From Streptomyces sp. R302 (GTDB lineage: Bacteria; Actinomycetota; Actinomycetes; Streptomycetales; Streptomycetaceae), in NCBI RefSeq assembly GCF_012927245.1, contig NZ_JABBGE010000002.1, positions 713,378 through 777,377 on the forward strand: DNA of 64,000 nt, read 5' to 3'. The position numbers were made by a program, and so were the translations under genes. Below, one piece after another: positions 27,095 to 34,299 of this stretch. The notes below the pieces were generated by a model. That model had not been told where the DNA came from. It saw only the letters and a program-made list of their open reading frames with translations, and did not search any database. Position 1 is the stretch's first letter. Each line of letters begins with the position of its first letter.

Positions 27095-27241
27095 GACGCG
27101 CTTTGCCGTCGCAGTAATCGCCGTGGAGTCGGCTCTTGCGGGAATGCGGCTCTCTGCCGCCCGGGCTCCACCCCGAGCGGCGTGCTCACCACCGGCATGA
27201 GATCACTCATCACAGGGCTGCACGAGGAAGGTTGTTCCTAA

Positions 27242-27257
27242 TGTGATGCAGATCACA
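27242..27257. promoter_or_regulatory. Crp-type binding site
   Basis: TGTGATGCAGATCACA is an exact TGTGA-N6-TCACA palindrome, the classical cAMP receptor protein recognition pattern. Streptomyces Crp is known to recognise related sequences and to affect antibiotic clusters. The site is in the middle of the divergent control region, about 285 bp before the plus-strand promoter. Confidence 0.6.
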
Positions 27258-27533
27258 AGCGCACGGGATTCAGCCAACTCCCCCTCACCTCTGGATCGTT
27301 GGCCTCACGCCGTACGACCGGGCGGAGGGGGAGGGCAGCGCGGCCGGCGGAGCGGGATCCTCCGAACGGGCGCTCCGCACCGGAGGGCGACCTTGACGTC
27401 GACCGGTCGGCGGCCCGAGCATCTGCAGCGGCTCCCGCTCCCCCACCTGACTCATCCATGTCCACGCGCGACACGCCAACAGCCCTGATGCGGCGCAGAA
27501 TTACCGAAAGGGACCAGCCAACCAGGTCGCCAA

Positions 27534-27562
27534 TTGACACCCGCTGCAGCCCGACTTATCGT
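27534..27562 (+). promoter_or_regulatory. consensus-like sigma-70 promoter for the rightward operon (leaderless)
   Basis: TTGACA at 27534-27539, a 17-bp spacer, and TATCGT at 27557-27562 match the vegetative (HrdB-type) promoter. The ATG of ligase C begins 7 nt after the -10 box, so transcription should start at or within a base or two of the start codon and give a leaderless mRNA. No Shine-Dalgarno sequence precedes that ATG, which agrees. Confidence 0.65.
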
Positions 27563-27568
27563 GACCGC

Positions 27569-28816
27569 ATGGTTACATCAAAACCGTATGTCCTCCTCTT
27601 AGGGATCGGTACGCGTCTATTCCTGCGCGAGCGCTCGTTCTCGGGCGCCAAGGATGCGAGTTCCCTGCCTGTGTGGGCGACGGCACTCGATCCGCGGCGT
27701 TCCCCGCAGCGCTTCTTCGACCGAGTGATCGAGGCGGACGACGGTTATGCCGATTCCGTGCTCGCGGCGGTTTCCGAATGGAAACAGCGCGGCTGGGAAC
27801 TGGCGGCAGTCGTACCGATCAACGACTGGGGTGTACCCACAGCGAGTGCCGTGGCGAAGGAATACGGACTGCCCGGACTCTCCGCCGATTCGGCACATGT
27901 CACACGCGACAAGTACGCGATGAAGGCGCGTTTCGAGGCGGCGGATCTGCCGACTCCACGCTCCATCGCCGTCACCTCCGAGAAGGAGATGCTCGCGGCG
28001 GCCGAGGAGATCGGGTACCCGGTCGTACTCAAGCCCGCCGACTTCAGCGGCAGCGGCGGGGTCAGCCTCGCCCACACGCGCGCCGAGGCGATCGCCGCGT
28101 TCGCGGCCTCGGTGGAACACATCGAGCACTACCGCGACGACTTCCCCATCGAAGGCACCCACTACCTGGTCGAGCAGTACGTGGACTCCCAGGAGGAGGT
28201 CTCCGTCGAGGTGCTCTGCCACGGTGATCGGCGTACGGCGCTCACGGTGACCGAGAAGTACCTTTCGGAGCCTCCCATGTTCGCCGAGGTGGGACACCTC
28301 GTGCCCAGTCACCGGGCCGGCGACAAGGCGTTGACGACCTTGGCGGAGAAGGCGTGCGAGGCCCTGGGGATCGATCGCGGGATCGCGCACGTCGAGGTCA
28401 AGTTCGACGGCAAGGGCGCTCCGTGGCTCATCGAGGCGGCGGCTCGTCCCGGCGGTGACGGCATCATGGACCAGGTGGAGCGTGCCTACGGGTACAACCC
28501 CTACACCCTGCACGTGGCTTCCTACCTGGGGATCGATCCCTTCCCTCTGGTGCGGAGCGAACCCACCCGCAGCAGCGCCGTGGCCTTCCTGAAGGCACAG
28601 CCGGGCGAGATCACCTCGGTGAGGATCCCGGAGGAGCTTCCCGAGAGCGTGGTCTCCGTCCACGTGTCCAAGAAGCCCGGCGACATCGCGAAGCCCGTCG
28701 CGGACTGGACCACCCGGGACGGCGTCGTCGAAATCGTGTGGGACGAAATCTTCACCGAGCGCACCATGATGCCCGTCAAGATCGCGGACACGCTCTCCGG
28801 CGAGATCTTCGGTTGA
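27569..28816 (+). CDS. ATP-grasp ligase C (probable amino-acid/peptide ligase)
   Basis: A 415-residue ATP-grasp protein, the third in the cluster. Landmarks are KPYVLLLGIGTRLFLRERSF, TRDKYAMKARFEAADLPTPR, nucleotide-binding YPVVLKPADFSGSGGVSLA, the QYVDSQEEVSVEVLC strand and HVEVKFDGKGAPWLIEAAAR with metal-binding Glu residues, then PGGDGIMDQV. It ends in an extra C-terminal domain. The ATG at 27569 is chosen because a consensus-like promoter lies just upstream and would start the RNA there; the open frame extends further left but would be untranscribed. First gene of the rightward operon (27 bp before the MFS gene). Confidence 0.87.
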   Translation: MVTSKPYVLLLGIGTRLFLRERSFSGAKDASSLPVWATALDPRRSPQRFFDRVIEADDGYADSVLAAVSEWKQRGWELAAVVPINDWGVPTASAVAKEYGLPGLSADSAHVTRDKYAMKARFEAADLPTPRSIAVTSEKEMLAAAEEIGYPVVLKPADFSGSGGVSLAHTRAEAIAAFAASVEHIEHYRDDFPIEGTHYLVEQYVDSQEEVSVEVLCHGDRRTALTVTEKYLSEPPMFAEVGHLVPSHRAGDKALTTLAEKACEALGIDRGIAHVEVKFDGKGAPWLIEAAARPGGDGIMDQVERAYGYNPYTLHVASYLGIDPFPLVRSEPTRSSAVAFLKAQPGEITSVRIPEELPESVVSVHVSKKPGDIAKPVADWTTRDGVVEIVWDEIFTERTMMPVKIADTLSGEIFG

Positions 28817-28843
28817 TCCGAGATTGAGGCCCTGGGGAGAGTC

Positions 28844-29980
28844 TTGCCGACATCCATGATCCGCTACACCGTCGTCTCGACCGCTTACCGGCTCTTCGCC
28901 GGCACCTTCCTCGTCGTGATCAACTGGCAGATCGCGACAGCGGAGGGCGGGGGCTACTGGCGGCTGGTCGTTTCGACACTGCTGTCGTACCTGCCGGCGC
29001 TGGCGGTACCGCTCGTACTCCGCCGTATCACGATCTCGGGACAGCGCCTCTCCGTGCTGTCGCTGCTCTATGTGGCCGCGGTCTCGTTCGTGGTCAGTTT
29101 TCTCGTGGAGAACCCCACCGCGCTCGTCGTGGCGAACCTCTTCATGTGGATCGGATTCTTTTCCCTGGAGGCGAGCTGGGAAAGCTGGTTCAACGAGGAG
29201 AAGCGGCGGCAGGACGTGTCGTGGGCCAGCTCCGTCACCATGTCGGCCAATCAGGCGGCTCTGATGATCGGGCCGCTGCTGGCCCCCGCGATCATCGGAG
29301 TGGTGGGCACCCGCGGCATCGTGCAGGCGCTGACGGCCGGCTTCGCGCTCGTCGCGGCGCTCAGCTGGCCGGGAGCGGGTGCCGCCGTGGTCGCCGACAC
29401 GCGGGACCAGGCCGAGGCGGGCCCCCCGGAGAAGCCTCGGGCTCCCCTGCGTCTGATCGCCACGTTCGCGCTCGTCTGGCCCGTCCTCGGCGCGTTCAAC
29501 CTGATGCTGCCGCTCCAGGTCAGCGACCGCGGCGCCGGCCTCGTCGCGGTCGCCGTCGTCGACGCCTCCCTGGGCATCGGCGTCATCGTCGCGGGTGTGC
29601 TGTCGGCCCGCGCGCGGCTCTCCTCCGCCACACTCACGAAGCTGGTGATCGCCTGCGCCGTACTCGGCGGGGTGCTGTGGGCGCTGCCCACGGGTGGAGC
29701 CACCGTGGTCGCGATGGCGCTCTCCACCTTCGCGCTCGGGACCGGCTTCGGCGCGCTGCGCATCGCGCTGCGGGAGTACACCGCCACCCACTACGACTCC
29801 GCCGTCACCGGCCATGCGGTCGCCCTCGGCAATGCCACGGCGATTCCCGTCCTCGCCGTCGTCTTCCTCGTCTTCGGTGCGGCGCAACCACTGGTGTGGA
29901 TCGCGCCGTTCCTGCTTGTCATCGTTATGTCGTACTCGTTCCAGGGGTGCCGAACATGGAAAGCATCGTTGAAGATCTAG
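28844..29980 (+). CDS. MFS-type exporter
   Basis: A 378-residue membrane protein with about ten to twelve helices. It has the MFS-like duplicated architecture with a central cytoplasmic loop (DTRDQAEAGPPEKPRAP). An acidic or aromatic WESWFNEEKRR stretch follows helix four. It is likely an exporter for the cluster product, complementing the EamA protein of the other operon. The start is uncertain. TTG at 28844 is 4 nt after GGGGAG, whereas an ATG at 28856 is 16 nt after it. Its 3' end overlaps the TPR gene by 25 bp. Confidence 0.8.
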   Translation: MPTSMIRYTVVSTAYRLFAGTFLVVINWQIATAEGGGYWRLVVSTLLSYLPALAVPLVLRRITISGQRLSVLSLLYVAAVSFVVSFLVENPTALVVANLFMWIGFFSLEASWESWFNEEKRRQDVSWASSVTMSANQAALMIGPLLAPAIIGVVGTRGIVQALTAGFALVAALSWPGAGAAVVADTRDQAEAGPPEKPRAPLRLIATFALVWPVLGAFNLMLPLQVSDRGAGLVAVAVVDASLGIGVIVAGVLSARARLSSATLTKLVIACAVLGGVLWALPTGGATVVAMALSTFALGTGFGALRIALREYTATHYDSAVTGHAVALGNATAIPVLAVVFLVFGAAQPLVWIAPFLLVIVMSYSFQGCRTWKASLKI

Positions 29981-31158
29981 TCGCCCTCCGCCTCGACCCT
30001 CTCACCCTTCGAGACACCGACCCGCACCACGGCCTCGTGGCTGCCGCCGAAGGCGTCACCACCATGGAGGCAGCACGATGCCGTGAGGCGGTCGACACTC
30101 TCGAAGCGATCCCCCCACACTCCCTCGACCCCGAGTTCCGCACCACTCGCGAAGCGGTGTTGAGCTGGGCGCGCGGGGACTTACCGAGTGCTCGCGAGAT
30201 GCTGGCGAGCAGCCTGCAGAACTCCCGTGGGGAGCATGCACTGCTCACCGGCTTCCTCGCGCACATGGCCGATTTCTCCCTCGGTGACAACGAGGGAATG
30301 CTGGAGACGGGCCGCAGCCTCGTCGAGTTGCGCTCCACGATGACCCGCCGCGCCGCCGGCCTCAGTGACGGCCTCCTCGCCTTCGCACTGGAGGAGTGCG
30401 GGGAGTACTCCGACGCGATCTCCTCCGCCGAACGTGCGATGAGCATCAATCCCGACGACGTCTACGCCCTGCACGCCAAGGTGCACGTGCTGCAGAGACT
30501 GCACGACCACCCGGCGGCGAGGGAATCCATCTCCCACCACCCCAACGGGTGGGGAGCGGCAGAGCCGATGCGCATCCACATGTGGTGGCACTTCGCCATC
30601 GGCCTGCTCGGCGAGGGTGAACTCGACGAGGCTCTGCGCTGCTACCAGCTGGAGGTGCGCCGCAAGTCGAGGGCGGGAGCCCAGGAAGACCTCGACGCGG
30701 TCGCACTGCTGTGGCGGCTGGAAATGCTGGGAGGAGAGGAGTTCTCCGAGCTGCTGGCGCCCCACTGGCTGACGCTCGCGGACGCCTGGGGTGCCTACGC
30801 GGCGGACCCGAACTACGTCTTCAACGATCTGCACGCCGCGATGGCGTTCGCGAAGGCCGAGGAGTACCGGCTCTTCGACAGGATCGTGGCTTCCTGCCGC
30901 ACTCGGGAGTCGCCGGAGTTCTTCCACTCGGTGTGCCGGCCGCTCTTCGAGGGCATCGCGGCCTTCGCACAGCAGGACTACGCGACCTCCGCACGGGTCA
31001 TGCGCCTCGCCCTGGAGCGGCAGCAGTTGAGCATCGGCGGCAGCAAAGTGCAGCAGAGCATCTTCCATTGGACCCGGGATGCGGCCGATGCCCATCTCCG
31101 CGGCAGCAAGCCCAGCGAGCTCCTCAGTTCTCACATCCACGCACGGACGGGGAAATGA
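29956..31158 (+). CDS. tetratricopeptide-repeat protein with a TTA codon
   Basis: A 400-residue soluble helical protein. Several helix-turn-helix pairs look like TPR units, for example LAFALEECGEYSDAISSAER with AMSINPDDVYALHAKVHVLQ, and HFAIGLLGEGELDEALRCYQ. I see no catalytic motif, DNA-binding domain or signal peptide. Codon 76 (30181-30183) is TTA, rare in Streptomyces and read by the developmentally controlled bldA tRNA. The start ATG has AGGGG upstream and lies inside the end of the MFS gene. Similar TPR proteins act as scaffolds or substrate-recruiting partners; its role here is unknown. Four bases separate it from the methyltransferase gene. Confidence 0.75.
   Translation: MESIVEDLVALRLDPLTLRDTDPHHGLVAAAEGVTTMEAARCREAVDTLEAIPPHSLDPEFRTTREAVLSWARGDLPSAREMLASSLQNSRGEHALLTGFLAHMADFSLGDNEGMLETGRSLVELRSTMTRRAAGLSDGLLAFALEECGEYSDAISSAERAMSINPDDVYALHAKVHVLQRLHDHPAARESISHHPNGWGAAEPMRIHMWWHFAIGLLGEGELDEALRCYQLEVRRKSRAGAQEDLDAVALLWRLEMLGGEEFSELLAPHWLTLADAWGAYAADPNYVFNDLHAAMAFAKAEEYRLFDRIVASCRTRESPEFFHSVCRPLFEGIAAFAQQDYATSARVMRLALERQQLSIGGSKVQQSIFHWTRDAADAHLRGSKPSELLSSHIHARTGK
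30181..30183 (+). promoter_or_regulatory. TTA (bldA-dependent) leucine codon
   Basis: An in-frame TTA is codon 76 of the TPR gene. In Streptomyces such codons tie translation to the bldA tRNA-Leu(UUA), common in regulators and accessory genes of antibiotic clusters. Confidence 0.8.
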
Positions 31159-31161
31159 ACC

Positions 31162-32223
31162 ATGACTGAGAAAATCACTGTCACCATGGACGTGAACGAC
31201 GTCGTGCAGCTCGAATATCCGGAGCCCGCGTCGTTGACGGTCACCCAGGGCAGGATCGGCTTCTACTGTCTGCCCGAGGGCGGTTACTCCGAGGAGGAGT
31301 TGCGCGAAGGCGTGACGGTCATCGGCGTCGGCGAGAAGATCAGCATCGCGGCGGGCGACAAGCTCCTGCTGACGGCCGTGCAACCGCATACGGAGTGCAC
31401 CAGCGAAAGCGCCGTGGTTCCCCGGCAGCGCACCATCGCACCCGACTACCCGATCGTCTCCGCCATGCGGAAGTACGTCGCGGAGAAGGGCTACTACTTC
31501 GGGTACGAAGACCGCTACGCAAAGGTCTACGAACACGGCGCGGAATCCTGGGAGGGAGCCTCCGAGAACGCGAGCCTGCGCGAGATCCTGGCACGGCACC
31601 CGGAGATATTCGAGGGTGACATCGTGGACCTGGGCACCGGGGAAGGGCGCGACAGCCTCTTTCTGCTGAGCAGCCGAATAGGTCGCAGCGTGACTTCCTT
31701 CGACGTGTCGCACAGTGCCCTGGAGAATGCGCGTCGGCGTGCGCGGGAGAAGGGGCTGCCCGCCGACGGGTTCGTCGAGAAGGACATCATCTTCCTGCGC
31801 GACGTGGCGGCGGAGTCCTTCGACCTGGCCCTCAACATGGGTGCGCTGCACATGCTCGACCGGGCGGAGGACCGGGCGCGTCACATCGCCCGTGTCTTCG
31901 ACGTGCTGCGCCCCGGTGGCCACTTCATCGTCGACCACTGCGCCTCGGAGTGGGGTCGCGGCTTCCACACCATCAAGGACTACGACGCCATCGCCGCCGA
32001 GCTGGTGCCGGGGCGCACGATCACCCGCTACGTCGAGATCGACGGCGAGCGCAAGCCCATCGACCTCGAGGTGCTGCACTACTCCGAGCGTTCCCCGGAA
32101 TCCCTGCTCTCCGAGTTGACCGCCGCGGGCTTCGAGGAGTTCGCACGCGTCGACACCGACACGGAGGCCTTCGGCAACTCGACGTTGCAGGTGGTGCGGA
32201 AGCCCGGGAAGGACGCCAAGTAG
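31162..32223 (+). CDS. SAM-dependent methyltransferase with extra N-terminal beta-domain
   Basis: A 353-residue protein. Residues 1-90 form a small beta-rich domain (LEYPEPASLTVTQGRIGFYC, EGVTVIGVGEKISIAAGDKL) reminiscent of the TehB/DUF1971 N-terminal domain. Residues 110-345 are a class I methyltransferase with motif I DIVDLGTGEGRDSLFLL, FDVSHSALENARR, and FDLALNMGALHML. TehB-like enzymes methylate thiol, selenium or tellurium compounds, and related ones act on natural products. In this pathway it could methylate an N, O or S atom of the peptide. Its ATG follows a GGGGA ribosome site; its TAG stop abuts the next ATG. Confidence 0.8.
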   Translation: MTEKITVTMDVNDVVQLEYPEPASLTVTQGRIGFYCLPEGGYSEEELREGVTVIGVGEKISIAAGDKLLLTAVQPHTECTSESAVVPRQRTIAPDYPIVSAMRKYVAEKGYYFGYEDRYAKVYEHGAESWEGASENASLREILARHPEIFEGDIVDLGTGEGRDSLFLLSSRIGRSVTSFDVSHSALENARRRAREKGLPADGFVEKDIIFLRDVAAESFDLALNMGALHMLDRAEDRARHIARVFDVLRPGGHFIVDHCASEWGRGFHTIKDYDAIAAELVPGRTITRYVEIDGERKPIDLEVLHYSERSPESLLSELTAAGFEEFARVDTDTEAFGNSTLQVVRKPGKDAK

Positions 32224-33447
32224 ATGACATCCGACCTCTCATCCCCCGCATCGGCCGAAGCGAACGTGCTGGCGGTGGCGAAGGACGTGGCCGAGGGCGC
32301 GGTCGCGCGTGACCGTGACCGAGAGCTGCCGCGCGATCAGGTGCGCGCCGTGGCCGACGCGGGTTTCAGCCGGCTGCGCATACCGAAGGAATGGGGCGGT
32401 GACGGGCTCGCGATTCCCGAGTGGGGAGACGTGCTCATCGAGCTGGCGGCGGCCGATTCCAACATCCCGCAGATCCTCCGGGGCCACATCGCCTTCGTGG
32501 AGGACGTCGTACACCGGCCCGACGAGGACTACCGCAAGCGGTGGCTGCCCCGACTCCTCGACGGGCAGGTGGTGGGCAACGCCTGGGCCGAGGCGGGCCC
32601 TATCGGGATGGGGCAGAAGAACACGCTCTTCACCCTGCACGACGGTGAGATGACGGTCTCCGGCAAGAAGCACTACACCACCGGCTCCATCTTCGCCGAT
32701 TGGGCGGATGTCTCAGGACTCCACGAGGGCCGGAGCGTGGCCGGATTCGTCTCGATGCACCAATCGGGCGTCACGGTCCATGACGACTGGGACGGATTCG
32801 GCCAACGCACCACGGGCACGGGCACGTTGTTCTTCGACGAGGCGCGTGTCGACCCTCGCGACGTCTCCCCCTTCGAGGACCGCATTCGCTATCAGACGCC
32901 GCTCTACCAGTGGATCCTGCTCGTCGTGCAGGCAGGCATCGCGGTCGCCGTCGAGCGGGACATCGTGGAGGCGGTGCGGAACCGCCAGCGCAACTACTCG
33001 CACAGCACCGCCCTCCTCGCCAAGGACGACCCGAACATCCAATCGGTCGTGGGGGAGATATCCTCCATCGCCTACACAGCGCGGGCTCTGACCCGCGGAG
33101 TGGCGGAGGCGTTGCAGCGGGCCTCGGAGACGGGCCTCGCCGGGCGGGACTCGGAACAGGACCGCGAGGCGAACCTCGTGGCGGAGATCCGCTCCGAGCA
33201 GGCACAGGTGATGCTCTCCGAGTTGGTGCCGCGCTCGGCGACCCTGCTGTTCAACGCGCTGGGCGCCTCGGCGACGAGTACCGGCCGCGCTCTCGACCGG
33301 CACTGGCGCAATTCGAGGACCGTCGCCAGCCACAACCCGTCGATATTCAAGCAGCGGGCCATCGGGGACTGGCTCCTCAACGGCACTCCGCCGCCCGTCG
33401 ACTGGCAGGTGGGAGCTCCCTCCACGGAGAAGACGGCTTCCGACTGA
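32224..33447 (+). CDS. DszC/VlmH-like flavin-dependent monooxygenase (acyl-CoA dehydrogenase fold)
   Basis: A 407-residue protein of the acyl-CoA-dehydrogenase superfamily. The N-terminal domain has VRAVADAGFSRLRIPKEWGG, the middle domain LHDGEMTVSGKKHYTTGSIF, and the C-terminus ALDRHWRNSRTVASHNPSI followed by GDWLLNGTPPP. That last motif is typical of the two-component monooxygenases DszC, SfnB, isobutylamine N-hydroxylase VlmH and the nitrososynthases, not of true acyl-CoA dehydrogenases. Expected role: N- or S-oxygenation using reduced flavin from a separate reductase, which is not encoded nearby. Starts directly after the methyltransferase stop; last gene of the rightward operon. Confidence 0.82.
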   Translation: MTSDLSSPASAEANVLAVAKDVAEGAVARDRDRELPRDQVRAVADAGFSRLRIPKEWGGDGLAIPEWGDVLIELAAADSNIPQILRGHIAFVEDVVHRPDEDYRKRWLPRLLDGQVVGNAWAEAGPIGMGQKNTLFTLHDGEMTVSGKKHYTTGSIFADWADVSGLHEGRSVAGFVSMHQSGVTVHDDWDGFGQRTTGTGTLFFDEARVDPRDVSPFEDRIRYQTPLYQWILLVVQAGIAVAVERDIVEAVRNRQRNYSHSTALLAKDDPNIQSVVGEISSIAYTARALTRGVAEALQRASETGLAGRDSEQDREANLVAEIRSEQAQVMLSELVPRSATLLFNALGASATSTGRALDRHWRNSRTVASHNPSIFKQRAIGDWLLNGTPPPVDWQVGAPSTEKTASD

Positions 33448-33463
33448 CGTCGTGGAGCCGCTC

Positions 33464-33503
33464 GGCACGGCAGGGGCGACGGGTACGGCGCCCCTGCCGT
33501 GCG
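33464..33503 (+). terminator. intrinsic terminator ending the biosynthetic cluster
   Basis: A perfect 14-bp inverted repeat (33465-33478 with 33489-33502) with a 10-nt loop, 17 bp after the monooxygenase stop codon. It separates the cluster from the convergent phosphopantetheinyl transferase gene. Confidence 0.75.
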
Positions 33504-33600
33504 CCGGCTCCCCTTCTTCTGCGGCGAGGGCAGCCCGCTCGCCCGGTACGGCAGGGGCTTCCCCTCGCTCGCCGCTTCGAGCCACCGGCCGTGAGGGGGG

Positions 33601-34299
33601 TCAGCCGGGGGTTTCCCTCGTCTCGCCCGTCGCGGGGGCGTTCGGGGGGGCCGGGACGTGGACGGAGGTCACGACGTGCTGGGGGGCGACCGACCAGCGG
33701 CCGGTGAAGCCGGTCAGGGTGCGGCCGTCGACGTGCGGGCCGGGGACGAGCAGCCGGGCGGTGAAGCTGCCGTCCGGGGCGAAGGCGAGGTGGGCCTCGT
33801 CGAAGCCGAGCATGCGGCCGGCCAGCGGGAACCACGCCTTGTAGACGGACTCCTTGGCGCTGAACAGCAGCCGGTCCCAGTGGACGTCGGGCCGCTCGCG
33901 CCGCAGGTCGCGGAGGTGGGCGGCCTCCTCGGGGAGCGCGATGGCGTCGCGTACGCCGTCCGGGAGCGGGGCGTGGGGTTCGGCGTCGATGCCGACGGAG
34001 CGGAGGTCCGTGCGGCGGGCGACGGCGGCGGCCCGTAAGCCGGCGCAGTGGGTGAGGCTGCCGACGATCCCGTCCGGCCAGCGGGGTTCGCCGCGCGGCC
34101 CGGCCGGTATCGCGACGGGCGGGACGCCGAGGCGCGCCAGGGCCAGCCGGGCGCAGTGCCGGCCGGCGGCGAACTCCGCCCGCCGGGACGCGACGGAGTC
34201 CGCGACGAGCGCCGCCTCGGCGGGGAACAGCACGTCGGGCCCCGGGTCGCGGTCGAGCGTCGCCCAGGACGCCTCCGGCGGCAGGACGGCCCCGATCAC
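33601..34299 (-). CDS. 4'-phosphopantetheinyl transferase (Sfp/EntD type)
   Basis: A 232-residue protein with the Sfp signature. VGIDAE supplies magnesium ligands and LLFSAKESVYKAW supplies the catalytic Glu and Lys. An EntD-like N-terminus includes FAAGRHCARLALARLGVP and GEPRWPDGIVGSLTHC. It transfers phosphopantetheine from CoA to carrier proteins of NRPS, PKS or fatty-acid systems. No carrier protein is in the neighbouring cluster, so this is probably a housekeeping activator. The GTG start overlaps the stop of the metallophosphoesterase gene. Confidence 0.92.
   Translation of the reverse strand: MIGAVLPPEASWATLDRDPGPDVLFPAEAALVADSVASRRAEFAAGRHCARLALARLGVPPVAIPAGPRGEPRWPDGIVGSLTHCAGLRAAAVARRTDLRSVGIDAEPHAPLPDGVRDAIALPEEAAHLRDLRRERPDVHWDRLLFSAKESVYKAWFPLAGRMLGFDEAHLAFAPDGSFTARLLVPGPHVDGRTLTGFTGRWSVAPQHVVTSVHVPAPPNAPATGETRETPG

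Larger units (their letters stand above)
26886..27568. other. divergent control region of the biosynthetic cluster
   Basis: This stretch of 683 bp separates the two divergent operons and holds no gene I can support. It contains a 9-bp perfect inverted repeat with 1-bp spacer (27076-27094), a twofold AGGTCATGGA repeat (27053-27073), an ATGAG-N4-CTCAT repeat (27197-27210), a Crp-type palindrome (27242-27257) and a consensus-like promoter reading right (27534-27562). Its GC content is visibly lower than that of the flanking genes between 27195 and 27260. Confidence 0.6.

Noticed and set aside
27617..29887. 756-codon minus-strand frame over ligase C and the MFS gene
   Set aside because: Composition is that of an antisense shadow, and it covers two well-supported plus-strand genes.
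32224..33447. Ordinary acyl-CoA dehydrogenase of fatty-acid oxidation
   Set aside because: The C-terminal DRHWRN and NGTPPP features belong to DszC/VlmH-type monooxygenases, and the gene context is biosynthetic.
33601..34299. Counting the phosphopantetheinyl transferase as part of the biosynthetic cluster
   Set aside because: No carrier protein is in the cluster, a terminator separates them, and the gene is coupled to a metallophosphoesterase instead.
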